Notes: generated by a model not told the origin, from the sequence alone. A DNA stretch of 64,000 nt from Congregibacter brevis (GCF_045689245.1 NZ_CP136865.1:124001-188000); one strand, 5' to 3'; positions 41,042-51,237 are shown, numbered from the stretch's first letter. Program-made: numbers and translations.

Positions 41042-43354
41042 CTAGCGATTTTGATATCGGTTTAGATCAAACAAGCCCGCCTCAATAGGTTGGCTACGCC
41101 GATATTCCGCCGTAAAGTCATCGCTGAGCTTCCAGAACCAGGGTGCCGTGCGTCGTACACCAAACTGATCCACAAGTGCGGTGTAACCCTCAGTGCTCTC
41201 GAGGGCTAAGATTGCCTTAGTAAACTTGGGGAGCTGCCCCTCTGTTATCTGGAAGAACATATTCGGATAAGCGCCGGCAAAGCCCTGAGCTACCGTCAGA
41301 GTGTCTTCCTCTGGTAGACGTCGGTCTTCCTCTGCAAACAACTGCGCGTTATTGCTGTGCGCCCGGTTGTGAATCAGGCTGTATACGCTCGCCGAACCGT
41401 TCGGGCTAAGCACTCGCAAAAACGCCACCTCCGGCATGTAACTAAACGCCTTGCTTTGCACCTGCATAAGCGAAGCGAGGCTCTCCTGCGTCACGGCATA
41501 GCGAGTGTTGTCGGCCGTGGGAATTCGAGCCTTGAACATGGCCATGAGCTCGGACTTGGGGTCATCGGTTTCAAACTCGATTGCGCTGGGTCGCTCAAAT
41601 TTTTGAAGTTTCGGAGAAACGATGTACTTCTTAACATCCTCCTTCGCACCGCGATACCACTGGTTCCTTACCGCCTCGCGCTGATCCTCCGGCAAGAACA
41701 GCAGAAACGCCTGCTCGCCTTCCATGCGAAGAAAATCCATGTAAAGCCGACTTTCTAGTTGGTGACCTACCGCTCCGTAAACATCAAAGCCCGCAACCAA
41801 CAGATAGTGGATTCTCTCGAGTAGTGAATAATCAATCACCCACATGGTCTGGGGCTGTTGACCGACGAGTCCCTTGACGACCGTCGCACTATCAAAGTGT
41901 CTGAATACGGTCAGCGATGCGTTGTCGTTGCGTTCAGGACCACCGTCCCAAATCAGATTCATATCAAGCTTCAGGCTATTCTGATCGACGACATTAGCGA
42001 TGGCCTTAGCCTGTGACTTTAGGAAGCTCTGTTGACTCTTTGCATAGCCACGCCATTGCAAAGCTGTCACCACCAAACTGCCCTTTGCCTGCGGCAGGCG
42101 CATTTCTTTTGCTTCGGCTGCCAAAAAGTCTGCTTTCTGCTCAGGATCGACGCCGTTCGGCCGAACAAAGGCAACCCAAAAGTGGTCGTCTATGACGTTC
42201 AAAGCGACCTGTCCCCGGCAGACCGGGCCTTTGATGTACGCCATGATCGTGAAGTGTGCCTCCTCCAACATAAAGCGGTAGCGCGCCTCTACCGGGAGCT
42301 GCTGAAAAGTAATAAATGGATTGGCAGCTTTATCTCCTTTATAGCCCGGCAGCTCAGCGACTTCGTACTCCGGCTCCAGAAACAGAGTCTTCCAACGCGC
42401 CATACGCTTTGCGCTCAATGCATAAGGCATGTGTCGCTTGGCGAGCCGGCTTGTCTGGCGAGGTTGTAAACGATAGAAAAACGGTTCGCTTCCCGGATTC
42501 CCGTAGGGTCGGCGCGTCGCAATTAGATCAATTGGCTGCCCCGGTGCTGTGCGTGATCGCACGAGCTTGTACCAGGCAGATTCCGAGTCGAGGTCATCGA
42601 AGTACAAGTCACCGATAAACAGGTGCTCATAGATGTACCGGCTCATTAGTCGCGACTTATTGTCCGATGCGTTAAAAAACGTCTCCCAGTCATCGACGGA
42701 TCGAAGCTCGGCATCAGGTCTAGGTGGCGGCTCTACTCCTCGAGCACCATCCTCAATCCAATTCGTCAGCACCGCTAATCGATCCGTATCCAAACCGGGA
42801 AAGCCGTAGGGCATACCTTGGTAGGGTCGATCCTCTCGATAGCTGGCAAACTCGTCGGGCTTGGGGCAACTCTGATTGCGATCCAGATTGAAATCAAAAG
42901 TGTCGGGGAGTTTTCCCGAAGTCTGTAAGGGGTACTCTTCCTTCAGATTCAACATCTGATACATCAGCCCTTTTTTCGGATCTGACTCGTTAAGCACGGG
43001 GAAAAACCCTTTGTCTCGCCACTCCTCGATGCTATGAGCGTCTTCGTATAGGCGCGTTAGCTTTGCGGGGAGCAGCCGGCTACCGTTGTAAACCTTGTCT
43101 TTGTTGGCACCACGCTCAAGACCCATCCAGGCGTCCATTTTCAACTGGCAGGGCGCGTCGTAACAGCCGTGACACACCATGCATCGCTGTTCGACAACCT
43201 CTTTCACCGCTGCGGGATAGTCTTTGGATTCCAACGCTTCAGCGTTCACTTGCACTGTAGTTAGCGAAAACGCCGCCAATACAAGACAGGCCAAAAAGCC
43301 ATTTTTCGCAAAAAGGTTGAGGGATTTGAAGGGCTGTAATTGCATGGGAATCAT
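41042..43354 (-). CDS. cti: Fatty acid cis/trans isomerase, heme protein
   Basis: 770 residues with a signal peptide of about 38 residues ending VNA. A c-type heme motif CMVCH at 58-62 follows, in the typical Cti setting EQRCMVCHGCYDAPCQ. The rest is the long Cti domain with the usual GLDTDRLAVLTNWIEDGARG. Cti converts cis- to trans-unsaturated fatty acids in the membrane when cells meet solvents or heat. Periplasmic, heme attached by cytochrome c maturation. Start ATG at 43354, ATG two residues later also possible; neither has a clear Shine-Dalgarno sequence. Divergent from the Wzz-like gene and convergent with the LysR gene. Confidence 0.93.
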   Translation of the reverse strand: MIPMQLQPFKSLNLFAKNGFLACLVLAAFSLTTVQVNAEALESKDYPAAVKEVVEQRCMVCHGCYDAPCQLKMDAWMGLERGANKDKVYNGSRLLPAKLTRLYEDAHSIEEWRDKGFFPVLNESDPKKGLMYQMLNLKEEYPLQTSGKLPDTFDFNLDRNQSCPKPDEFASYREDRPYQGMPYGFPGLDTDRLAVLTNWIEDGARGVEPPPRPDAELRSVDDWETFFNASDNKSRLMSRYIYEHLFIGDLYFDDLDSESAWYKLVRSRTAPGQPIDLIATRRPYGNPGSEPFFYRLQPRQTSRLAKRHMPYALSAKRMARWKTLFLEPEYEVAELPGYKGDKAANPFITFQQLPVEARYRFMLEEAHFTIMAYIKGPVCRGQVALNVIDDHFWVAFVRPNGVDPEQKADFLAAEAKEMRLPQAKGSLVVTALQWRGYAKSQQSFLKSQAKAIANVVDQNSLKLDMNLIWDGGPERNDNASLTVFRHFDSATVVKGLVGQQPQTMWVIDYSLLERIHYLLVAGFDVYGAVGHQLESRLYMDFLRMEGEQAFLLFLPEDQREAVRNQWYRGAKEDVKKYIVSPKLQKFERPSAIEFETDDPKSELMAMFKARIPTADNTRYAVTQESLASLMQVQSKAFSYMPEVAFLRVLSPNGSASVYSLIHNRAHSNNAQLFAEEDRRLPEEDTLTVAQGFAGAYPNMFFQITEGQLPKFTKAILALESTEGYTALVDQFGVRRTAPWFWKLSDDFTAEYRRSQPIEAGLFDLNRYQNR

Positions 43355-43437
43355 CGCTATTCAAACAGGAAAGGGAACTGAGTCAGTGAAGAAAAAGTTC
43401 GAATAATACAAGTATAAGGCTATCGCGCTATTCGCAC

Positions 43438-43464
43438 AGGGGTGGCTTGGCCTACACTACCCCT
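43438..43464. other. Hairpin in the cti/Wzz-like intergenic region
   Basis: AGGGGTGG (43438-43445) and CTACCCCT (43457-43464) form an 8-bp stem with one mismatch around 11 nt. It lies near the likely Wzz-like promoter. It could be an operator or a leader structure. Three copies of GTGAA follow within 25 bp. Confidence 0.4.
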
Positions 43465-43497
43465 CGTGAAAATTCGTGAACTCTTGTGAAACCTACT

Positions 43498-44979
43498 ATG
43501 GCTTTTAGCGCTAACACTGCAAAACCCAGCTTGGACCTGCAAGACGAGGACAGTGCTTACGGTCGTAGTCGCCGACGTGTATTCATACTCTGTGCGGCAA
43601 CGGTTCTGATCATTGGCGTGCTATACACCGTTGTGCAGCCTGCTGTTTACCAAAGCAGCGCGACAGTGCTTATGAGTGCGCCTACTGCCATTGATCAACA
43701 AATGCTGGACGCGGACATTCAAGGGGTCGCCATACAACGCCGTACGCTTACCGGCAGCGAGATCACTCGTGATTTATCTGTACGTCTCGAGGAAGATTTT
43801 TCTGCAAGGGTAAACCCGCTAGAGCTGCGCCGTATTCTGGATGTTATCGCGGTACCCGAAACGAACCTTTTAGAGCTAAGAGCTCGAAGCTCAGACCCTG
43901 AGCTGCTGCCGCCGCTTGTGGAGACATGGATCGAGGTTTACACGAGCGTCCGTGCCAGAGACATAGAAAGCCGCAAGTCGCAGACGCTCACCGAGGTACA
44001 GACAGAGCTTGATGGTCTGGCACTCAAGCTGACGTCGGCGCGCGAGGCCTTGGAAGAGTATCGAGCAAGCAACGATATCATCTCTATGGAGCGTCAAGAG
44101 AACGCGGTCCTGGCTCAGCTGGATGGCTTGAACACGGCGCTAAATAATGCAGTGGAAGAAGAAGTCCGCACTAAGTCCTATCTGGACACCCTGCAGACGT
44201 CTCTCGCAGCGGGAGAACAGGTCGTTCCCCAAAGCGACCGCAGCGATGTGGCCGCCAAGGCCCAGCAGCTGGCTGAACTTCGCTCTCGCCTCGGAGAGCT
44301 TCGCGCCCGCTACACCGATGACTACATTCGTAAAGATCCTCGCCTTCGCGAAATTCCGGAACAAGTCGAGCAACTCGAACGTGAGCTTGCTGAAGCGTAT
44401 GCGCTTGGCACCAAGGCAGAGCTCAACAATGCGGAGCGGGACTACGCAGCCGCGCGAGAGTCGGTAGCAAACCTCAAGAACCGGCTTCAGGATCACCGAC
44501 AAGCCGTAGCGGATTTCAATACCATATATGCAAAGCATCAGGCTCTGGTGGAGGATTTAGCGCGCTTGGAGGAACTCAATCGGGAGACTCAAGCCAGACA
44601 AGTACAGATTGAGGTACGCCAGGTTGAAAAGTACCCGCAGGTATCAGTGATTGATTGGCCGTCCCCGGATGCTGTACGTATCGGCCCGCCCTATCTGATG
44701 CTGCTTGGAGGAACAATCCTGGCGGCACTCGGCGTTGGTATCTTTGGCGCCTGGCTGTACAGCTATCTTCACCCCCGAAGCGCAAGCCCTGCCTACGTCA
44801 CTTTGTCCGGAGTGCATATGTATCCCCAGGATGGCGCACAGGCACTAGAACAGATACCCGGTGAAACAGCGCGCTTAGGCGAAGCTGCAACGGCGCGTCT
44901 GGCACACACAGATGATGAAGAGCCCCATAGAGACGATCAGGAAGACCATCCTGATGAGAGCTCAATGGACAAAGCCTAA
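43498..44979 (+). CDS. Wzz/GumC-like polysaccharide chain-length protein
   Basis: 493 residues from ATG 43498; a GTG four codons upstream is equally possible as no ribosome binding site is clear. Membrane helix at about 30-50 (RRVFILCAATVLIIGVLY), periplasmic domain with PAVYQSSATVLMSAP, a long coiled coil from ~165 to ~395, and a second helix after VIDWPSPDAVRIGPPYLML, the Pro-rich region typical of Wzz. The cytoplasmic tail of about 60 residues is acidic and His-rich. The tyrosine kinase domain of GumC/Wzc is absent. No other polysaccharide gene is near, so it is an orphan. Stop overlaps the convergent hydrolase stop by 4 nt. Confidence 0.8.
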   Translation: MAFSANTAKPSLDLQDEDSAYGRSRRRVFILCAATVLIIGVLYTVVQPAVYQSSATVLMSAPTAIDQQMLDADIQGVAIQRRTLTGSEITRDLSVRLEEDFSARVNPLELRRILDVIAVPETNLLELRARSSDPELLPPLVETWIEVYTSVRARDIESRKSQTLTEVQTELDGLALKLTSAREALEEYRASNDIISMERQENAVLAQLDGLNTALNNAVEEEVRTKSYLDTLQTSLAAGEQVVPQSDRSDVAAKAQQLAELRSRLGELRARYTDDYIRKDPRLREIPEQVEQLERELAEAYALGTKAELNNAERDYAAARESVANLKNRLQDHRQAVADFNTIYAKHQALVEDLARLEELNRETQARQVQIEVRQVEKYPQVSVIDWPSPDAVRIGPPYLMLLGGTILAALGVGIFGAWLYSYLHPRSASPAYVTLSGVHMYPQDGAQALEQIPGETARLGEAATARLAHTDDEEPHRDDQEDHPDESSMDKA

Positions 44980-45851
44980 AGCCCCGCCAGGAACAACTCG
45001 TACGCTGAGGCCACATCGTCCGGTGCCTCTACCTGAGGGTAGTGCCCAACGGTAGGAAGATGGTGAATAAAGTGCTCACCTTCCACAAGCTCTTGAAATC
45101 GCTCGACCATATGGCTGCCTGAAACTGGGTCCAGATTGCCGTTAATTAGGCCGATGGGGCAGCTAGCCTGCGACAGCGCTCGGACCCAACGCTCTCGATG
45201 TTCAAGGCGATCACTCATGTAATGTATTAGTCGATGCACATTACGCCGCCCACCGTCTCGATCAAAAAGCTCAAAAAAAGTATCCAGCTCTTCCTGACTC
45301 GCCTTGGTTTCGCCAAAAATGTGGTCAAAAGACTTGTTCAAACTCTTTGCCGTCAACGCGTGGCGGAAGATAAAACCTACAGGGCTTTTAAGAAGCTTTT
45401 GTGCGAGTACCGCGCGATGGGTTTCGGGAAACAAACCACCGTTTAAAAACATACAGGACTGCCACTTTCCCACACCAAGCTCTTCGTTCTGTCGCGCCAG
45501 CATCTCCTGCGCAACGGTATCGCCGTAGTCGTGGGCTAGTACATGAAACTGCTCCAAGCCCAGGCTGTCGGCGAGTGCTTCGCAAAGATCAGCCTGCTCC
45601 ATGATCCGATAATCGTGAGGCGATGGCTTGGCGCTGAACCCAAAGCCAAGCAAATCCATCGCTATCAGACGATAGTGTCGATTCAGTTGTTGCCAGACCT
45701 TCCACCAGTCCCAACTGGATGTAGGAAAACCGTGGATCAGTAGAATTGTGCCTCGGGGTTCTGACCTGGCCGCCTCATCGACATAAAAGATCTTGTGCCC
45801 CAACAGCTCGAGCTGCTGTCCGCGCGCTAACCATTCATCCGCCGAGATCAT
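44976..45851 (-). CDS. Alpha/beta hydrolase (haloalkane dehalogenase/epoxide hydrolase-like)
   Basis: 291 residues. Oxyanion motif HGFPTSSWDW, nucleophile elbow LAHDYGDTVA with Asp in place of Ser, NGNLDPVSGS for the acid, and a final His in PTVGHYPQVEAPD. An Asp nucleophile is the mark of haloalkane dehalogenases and epoxide hydrolases; the MEST-like branch has the same elbow. No signal peptide. Last gene of a minus-strand run behind the DsrE gene (46 bp gap). Substrate unknown. Confidence 0.85.
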   Translation of the reverse strand: MISADEWLARGQQLELLGHKIFYVDEAARSEPRGTILLIHGFPTSSWDWWKVWQQLNRHYRLIAMDLLGFGFSAKPSPHDYRIMEQADLCEALADSLGLEQFHVLAHDYGDTVAQEMLARQNEELGVGKWQSCMFLNGGLFPETHRAVLAQKLLKSPVGFIFRHALTAKSLNKSFDHIFGETKASQEELDTFFELFDRDGGRRNVHRLIHYMSDRLEHRERWVRALSQASCPIGLINGNLDPVSGSHMVERFQELVEGEHFIHHLPTVGHYPQVEAPDDVASAYELFLAGL

Positions 45852-45897
45852 TGACTACTCTCCTCATATCGATCATTAGGCAACATTGCGTGACGAT

Positions 45898-46422
45898 CTA
45901 GGGCCGTAAAGAGTACCCCTGCTGCTGCAGTAGAACATGGGTTGTAGTTGCCGAATGCGTCATCTCAACACCGGGCAACAAATCCTCGGCAGCGACATCG
46001 CGCATCACCGCATTCTGCCCGCAGTAAAGAACCTGCACGTTGTACTCCTGCAAAATACCTAAGAGTTCCCTATTCGGGTTAACACCACCGTACGCAGCGT
46101 CGTTTAACAGGTCGCGATGCGCATCCCCGTGAACCACTAGCGCGATTTCAACGTTCTCTGGTGAAATACCGTTCGCGTGCTGCAGATTCAAAAAGCCGGC
46201 AGCAATTTGGAAAATGCTGTTTACCTCGCCCGTAACACCCCCATCCACAACGTCCATCGCCACCTTGAATCGCGTATCCGCCGGCAAAGGTTTTGCTGCG
46301 GGTACATCCGCGAACCGGCCGTAGTCCTTAATCAAACCGCCGCTATGGAAATCTTCAGGACCCGCGACAGCACCCTGAGAAAAAACCAACGCCGTAGAAA
46401 TCACTGCCAACCATCTTTTCAT
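45898..46422 (-). CDS. Exported DsrE/DsrF-like protein
   Basis: 174 residues from the ATG at 46422, which has AAGGTGA at good spacing; an ATG six codons earlier lacks a site. Signal peptide ends near GAVA. The remainder is a DsrE-fold: FKVAMDVVDGG, VEIALVVHGDAHRDLL, LLGILQEYNVQVLYCGQNAV and a closing HVLLQQQGYSL. The Cys in YCGQ is at the usual reactive position. Periplasmic DsrE-like proteins are linked to sulfur or persulfide handling, not proven. It follows the TonB receptor gene on the same strand. Confidence 0.82.
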   Translation of the reverse strand: MKRWLAVISTALVFSQGAVAGPEDFHSGGLIKDYGRFADVPAAKPLPADTRFKVAMDVVDGGVTGEVNSIFQIAAGFLNLQHANGISPENVEIALVVHGDAHRDLLNDAAYGGVNPNRELLGILQEYNVQVLYCGQNAVMRDVAAEDLLPGVEMTHSATTTHVLLQQQGYSLRP

Positions 46423-46511
46423 TGCAATCACCTTCTTCATTTTATGACTGAGTCTTTGCGCGCTTGAGAACAGGTCACGGCTACCGTTGTGGAGAGCATC
46501 CTGATCGGAGT

Positions 46512-48581
46512 CTAAAAATCGCCGCTCACTTGTAACGAAATAATGCGCGCCTGGCTCTGCTCACGAACCTCGCGAAATGCCAGGGGAGAGGTACTACGAT
46601 CCCCGGCGAAGACTCGACGATCTCGATCCTCTCCATCACGAAACACGTCCTCGACCGACAGCCGTATGCGCAGCCCGGCAATGGCGCGGGTTTCTACAAA
46701 CACGTCCATATCAGCCCGCTGTCCCTGAATATCAATCTCGTCGAGCCCGTACAACGGAAAGCTGTCCCGAGAGAACATCAACACGCCCCAAGCTAAGCGT
46801 TGGGCCACCAGATCCTGACGGATAGAGATTCTCCCCGTCCACTGGCGCTCATCGGAAAGCGCGCGTATCGCACCGGTGAGGGGATCGTCGACTCGAGAAG
46901 TCTGCCATTCGGCTGCCGCGTCTATTCGCCCATTCTTGAGGCCTATGGCATCCAGAGGCAGCGTTAACTCTCCCGAGATTCCAGCTCGGGTAGCCGAGCC
47001 AATATTGCCCGGCACTTCCAAGCGCCCCGACAATGGCAATAGGTCGTTTACATCATCGATCCAGTCATGAAAGAGCGTAACCGTGCCAATACCAAAATCA
47101 TCACCGCGTATCTCGTAGGTCAGATCCATAGTCATGGTGGTCTCAGGAGACAGATTAGGATTACCCAATGCAAGCTCTGCGTCCCCAAGATCAGCTCCGC
47201 TAACGAAGTCCTCAAAGTCCAGCTGGCCGACCTCGCGCAGGGCTCTTACCCGCCACTGAGAGTTGTCATCGGGGGAGTAGCTTAAATTTAGGCTAGGTTT
47301 CCAGAAGAAAAACGAGCGATCCTCAGTGAAGCCACCGACCTGCGTGATTGTTGACGTTTCTGCGCTCAAACTGGCGTCGATAGAAAGAGCGCCCCACTGA
47401 AAAGAATCCGATACCAGAAGATCAAAACGCTCTTCCTCGACGGTCGTTTTAGCGCCGGGCACCGGTTGGGGCGTCAGCTGCCCGTCCTCTAAAGCACTAA
47501 AACCGAAGTCGCTCTCCAGGCTGTTGTTCGAGGCTTCGAAGTTGATCTCGATGGCATGCCCTTCGAAGCCAACATAATCGAGCTCCACACGCCCGATGAG
47601 CTCCTCTCCAAGGCTCTTGGCCCGGGTAGTCACTTCAGTAGTCCCCGGTTGGTCGAGAGGCCCGCGAACTAGAGAGCCGGAACGGGTAATGTCTTCGTCT
47701 CGGAACAGAGCGATGACCTTACCGCGCCAGTCGGCAGCGAGGGCGCGTTCTATGTCAAAGCCAAACTCATCTCGGATAAAACGATCGCTATCACCCTGAA
47801 ACAACAAAAAGGGCGCGCTCGCGTCTGTGGGATAACGACGGGAGCTCTCACCGCCCTCAGAGATGAAGTAGCTCTTTGCAAGATTTACCGAAAACTGGGT
47901 CTCGCCCCGACGCGTGCTGGCATTGACCGTAGCACTGTAGTCTTTGCCGTCCTCATCCGAGAGTTCAAAGCGTTGCTCAATCGGTAGCGTATCTGGCCCC
48001 AAGACTCGCTCCCTGCGAGCGACCAGACTCTGAAATTCGCGCCCCTTGAGTCCCACAGTTACCTGACTCTCTCCAAGACCTGTGCTGTAACTCAACTCAC
48101 CAAAGGGATAGACGTTATCGTCAGGCTGATAGGTTCGCGCTCCAGCGCTCCACGCGCCAGATGCGGAATCTCCGCTACGGATGATGTTGGCAATCACGTT
48201 CTGTCCGCGGAGATCGAAGCCGGCAACCTGACCGCGAATCACGTCGATTCTTTCAATGTCTGTGGCGGGAATTCGCCCTAGAATATCGGAGGGAGTTTCG
48301 CTTTTGGCAGATACTCGTGCGCCGTTAATGACGATATTGCCCGCGGCCCCACCAAAACCTCGGGTGTCGTTATCGCCATCATCAAGCGCAAATCCGGGTA
48401 AGTTGTTCACCATGTCCAGCGCGGTTACGGGGGCATAGCGAGTGAAAAATTCAGCGGGATAGCTAAGGGTACACGCACCCTCCTCGCAGCTTTGCTCGGG
48501 CTGGGCGCTAACAGGAAATGAGAAGCCTAAATACAAAGACAGCGCGGCGCCCATTAGCACCGCGCGAGAAGAAAGTTCCAT
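46512..48581 (-). CDS. TonB-dependent outer membrane receptor
   Basis: 689 residues with a signal peptide ending VSAQ. The plug domain is seen as ALDMVNNLPGFALDDGDNDTRGFGG, then NIVINGARVSAKSET and IERIDVIRGQVAGFDLRGQNVIANII. The remaining ~500 residues are barrel strands and the C-terminal residue is Phe in LQVSGDF, as in outer membrane proteins. The ligand is unknown; it could be an ester or peptide, since a lipoprotein esterase gene precedes it by 42 bp on the same strand. No obvious TonB box in the mature N-terminus. Confidence 0.92.
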   Translation of the reverse strand: MELSSRAVLMGAALSLYLGFSFPVSAQPEQSCEEGACTLSYPAEFFTRYAPVTALDMVNNLPGFALDDGDNDTRGFGGAAGNIVINGARVSAKSETPSDILGRIPATDIERIDVIRGQVAGFDLRGQNVIANIIRSGDSASGAWSAGARTYQPDDNVYPFGELSYSTGLGESQVTVGLKGREFQSLVARRERVLGPDTLPIEQRFELSDEDGKDYSATVNASTRRGETQFSVNLAKSYFISEGGESSRRYPTDASAPFLLFQGDSDRFIRDEFGFDIERALAADWRGKVIALFRDEDITRSGSLVRGPLDQPGTTEVTTRAKSLGEELIGRVELDYVGFEGHAIEINFEASNNSLESDFGFSALEDGQLTPQPVPGAKTTVEEERFDLLVSDSFQWGALSIDASLSAETSTITQVGGFTEDRSFFFWKPSLNLSYSPDDNSQWRVRALREVGQLDFEDFVSGADLGDAELALGNPNLSPETTMTMDLTYEIRGDDFGIGTVTLFHDWIDDVNDLLPLSGRLEVPGNIGSATRAGISGELTLPLDAIGLKNGRIDAAAEWQTSRVDDPLTGAIRALSDERQWTGRISIRQDLVAQRLAWGVLMFSRDSFPLYGLDEIDIQGQRADMDVFVETRAIAGLRIRLSVEDVFRDGEDRDRRVFAGDRSTSPLAFREVREQSQARIISLQVSGDF

Positions 48582-48623
48582 GCGAAGGGTCTTAAGACCT
48601 GGTTAATGTTGTCAGCGGGTAGT

Positions 48624-50381
48624 TTAATACCTCCAGCTGCTGACATCAGCCCCTGAGGGGGCACTTTCTTCTATCCGCTTCAGTATTTTCGGCACATACA
48701 TCCAGTTGTAGCGTAAGCGGGAGAGATGGTTGCCGTTTTCCTGATCTCCGTTCCAGCAGTGCTCTGCGCGGTCGCCATAATCGACCTCACCGGCGTAGTA
48801 GGGGTCAGTGGTGTTCTCCAGAAACTCTTCGACTAAGTACACGGCGTTATTGAGGTAGTAGTTATCCATGTCACCCGTGTAGATATGTAGCTTGCCTTCA
48901 AGCTTGGGGCCGAGGGTCGCCCAATCTCGTTGCAGAATGTAGCTCAAGTCAAAATTCTCTTTCCAGTAGGCGGCGATCTCGGGATCAATCTCACCGGTCT
49001 CGGGATCCCACAGATCAGCAGGGTAGCCATCATCAGCCATGGGCGAGAAAGTCGCTTCCCAGATATCGAACTGTTGCCCTGAGCGATTGCGATCACCTAG
49101 CACGCGCTCCAGATCGTTCTGATCCTTAATACTGGACGACACATTACCGAGATAGTCTCGTCTACCAGGACGGGTGATGCTCTGAAAATCACTGGGATAG
49201 AAGTAGGCATTCTCATCTTCATAAATGTTCATGGTGAGATAAGCGCGAAAATCGATAGGGTCGGGGCAAGCAACAAAAGCACCATTAAACTCATCGGGAT
49301 AAAACATTTGCGTCGCCATCGCCTCCCAACCGCCGGTGGAGCCACCGTAGGTAAAGCGCGCCCAGCCCTCACCAAGGCCTCGGAACTGCTCCTCGATGAA
49401 GGGGATGAGTTCATAGTTAATCGCATCACCATAAGGGCCCTGACTTTCGGAGTTCACCGCGTAAGAGTCGTCGTAATAGGGCGTGGGGTGCTGAATCTCG
49501 ATGGCCAGAAAGCGCGGAAAGTCATCAGCAATCCAGCGCAAATAATTATTGTGTGCTTCCTGCTGCTGGATGATGTTATAGCCATCCATAGAAAACCGCT
49601 CGCTGTAAACCGGCTCCAGGTCAGCCTCCGGGGGCTCCGGGCGAAAAGCTCCAAAGTCACTGGGAAAATGTCCGTGAAAAACCATTAGCGGGTAGCGAGC
49701 TTCGGGGTGCGCGTCGAAGCCTTTTGGGAGCAGCACGTGCGCACCCAGGTAGACATCCTCGCCCCAGAACTCCGACAACAACTCACTCTTCATACGCACA
49801 TGCTTAATGAACTCGGTGTCCGGGGCAGGTTCAATCTCCGCAATCTGCCGGTCAAGCAGAATCTCGTACTGACCATCCGCTGTGATATCCATGGCCGCAG
49901 GCTCGGAGTAGTAATTGCCAGGCTTGCGGTTCCATTGCTGCCCCTCGCCTTGATCCGGGGGCAGGGTTACCGTTTTACCATTGCTCAAAGTGAAGTCTTT
50001 GTAGCGGTTGAGCAGCGCCTGTACGAAGTAACGACCGGGAGGTAGATCGGCAAGCGTGTTTATGGGGAATCCAATATGCGCCGCGTCTATGAGCATCTCG
50101 GCTCCCGCAGACCAGTCGGCAACATTGCGGCCGTAGATCAGCTGGGTATCCAGAGAGTTATCCACCAAAAAGCGTGGTTCGTCGCGGTCCGTATTGGATA
50201 ACAAAAGCAGTAAGCGGCCATCCTGTGGCGCTGTACCTAAAGACTCGTCAAAACGAATGGTAAAAGCCGGACCGGTCGCGGCATCTGCTGCCAGCGTAGC
50301 TGTCGGCGCGGGCGCTTCATTGCAGCCTGCTAGAGCGGCCACCAGCGCGGTAGACGCTAGGGCTTTGAACGTTAGTTTCAT
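48624..50381 (-). CDS. Lipoprotein alpha/beta hydrolase (esterase-like)
   Basis: 585 residues. Lipobox LAGC (C19) shows a lipoprotein. The catalytic part has YPLMVFHGHFPSDFG (oxyanion region) and the nucleophile elbow YGGSTGGWEA, with Ser in GxSxG, as in esterase-D/enterochelin-esterase-like proteins. The N-terminal third is a separate beta-rich domain. A His near the C-terminus (HLSRLRYNW) may complete the triad. Together with the TonB receptor downstream, it suggests surface or periplasmic cleavage of an ester before or after uptake. The substrate is not readable. Confidence 0.82.
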   Translation of the reverse strand: MKLTFKALASTALVAALAGCNEAPAPTATLAADAATGPAFTIRFDESLGTAPQDGRLLLLLSNTDRDEPRFLVDNSLDTQLIYGRNVADWSAGAEMLIDAAHIGFPINTLADLPPGRYFVQALLNRYKDFTLSNGKTVTLPPDQGEGQQWNRKPGNYYSEPAAMDITADGQYEILLDRQIAEIEPAPDTEFIKHVRMKSELLSEFWGEDVYLGAHVLLPKGFDAHPEARYPLMVFHGHFPSDFGAFRPEPPEADLEPVYSERFSMDGYNIIQQQEAHNNYLRWIADDFPRFLAIEIQHPTPYYDDSYAVNSESQGPYGDAINYELIPFIEEQFRGLGEGWARFTYGGSTGGWEAMATQMFYPDEFNGAFVACPDPIDFRAYLTMNIYEDENAYFYPSDFQSITRPGRRDYLGNVSSSIKDQNDLERVLGDRNRSGQQFDIWEATFSPMADDGYPADLWDPETGEIDPEIAAYWKENFDLSYILQRDWATLGPKLEGKLHIYTGDMDNYYLNNAVYLVEEFLENTTDPYYAGEVDYGDRAEHCWNGDQENGNHLSRLRYNWMYVPKILKRIEESAPSGADVSSWRY

Positions 50382-50544
50382 GTATCTTCATCCCGAAACT
50401 TTAAGATGCTCACGACAATACCACAGTGCTTTCGGAACTCTTGGGGTGATGAAGGGTGGCGTGTGCATCTGCGGAGCATCAACATCGATGCTGAACTCGC
50501 ACATACAATAGAAATACGAGACAACTAGTTTGGGAGCTGAGCCA

Positions 50545-51237
50545 TTGAGTACAGAAAGTAGCGCGAATTTTGATGAAGTCATTTTGGGCAGGCGTAGTAT
50601 TCGCGGCTTTAAACCCGACCCTGTTCCGAAGTCGGTAGTAGAAGATATCGTGTCGCTAGCGATACGTGCGCCGTCGTCCTATAACTCTCAACCGTGGCAC
50701 ATTCACATCGCTACCGGCGACACACTGGACGCAATTCGTCGTGACAGTACCGAGCGCACCGCATCCGGCACACCACCCTCCTTCGAACGCATGGAGTCCG
50801 GCGTTTACGAAGGTGATCACCGAAAGCGCCAGATTGAAGTCGCAGTACAGCTGTTCGAAGCGATGGGTATCGTTCGTGATGATAAAGCCGGGCGCGACGG
50901 ATGGACTATGCGCGGATTTCGAATCTTCGATGCGCCACTGCTCATGGTCGTGACTTACGACAAACGCTTACAGGGAGGCGATATCGCGCCCTTCGATTGC
51001 GGAGCCCTCAGCAACATGCTGGTGAATGCCGCATGGTCGCGAGGCATTGGATCGGTCATCAATAGCCAGGGGGTGATGCACTCACCGGTCATCCGTGAGC
51101 ACTTAGACGTCCCTGAGGATCAGGTCATCTTGATCAGTATTGCGATGGGTTATCCCGATGAGGATTTTCCAGCGAATGCCGTGGTCTCCAAGCGGCGTTC
51201 GGTAAGCGATGTTGCGCGTTTTATCGGTTTTGACTAA
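50545..51237 (+). CDS. Nitroreductase family FMN oxidoreductase
   Basis: 230 residues from a TTG at 50545, with GGGAG 8 nt before it; another TTG lies five codons earlier. The N-terminal RRSIRGFKPDPVPKSVVEDI and RAPSSYNSQPWHIH are standard nitroreductase FMN-binding motifs, and MLVNAAWSRGIGSVI is the usual third. NAD(P)H-dependent reduction of nitro groups or quinones is typical. Cytoplasmic. Divergent from the lipoprotein esterase gene and convergent with the DUF4097 lipoprotein gene. Confidence 0.9.
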   Translation: MSTESSANFDEVILGRRSIRGFKPDPVPKSVVEDIVSLAIRAPSSYNSQPWHIHIATGDTLDAIRRDSTERTASGTPPSFERMESGVYEGDHRKRQIEVAVQLFEAMGIVRDDKAGRDGWTMRGFRIFDAPLLMVVTYDKRLQGGDIAPFDCGALSNMLVNAAWSRGIGSVINSQGVMHSPVIREHLDVPEDQVILISIAMGYPDEDFPANAVVSKRRSVSDVARFIGFD

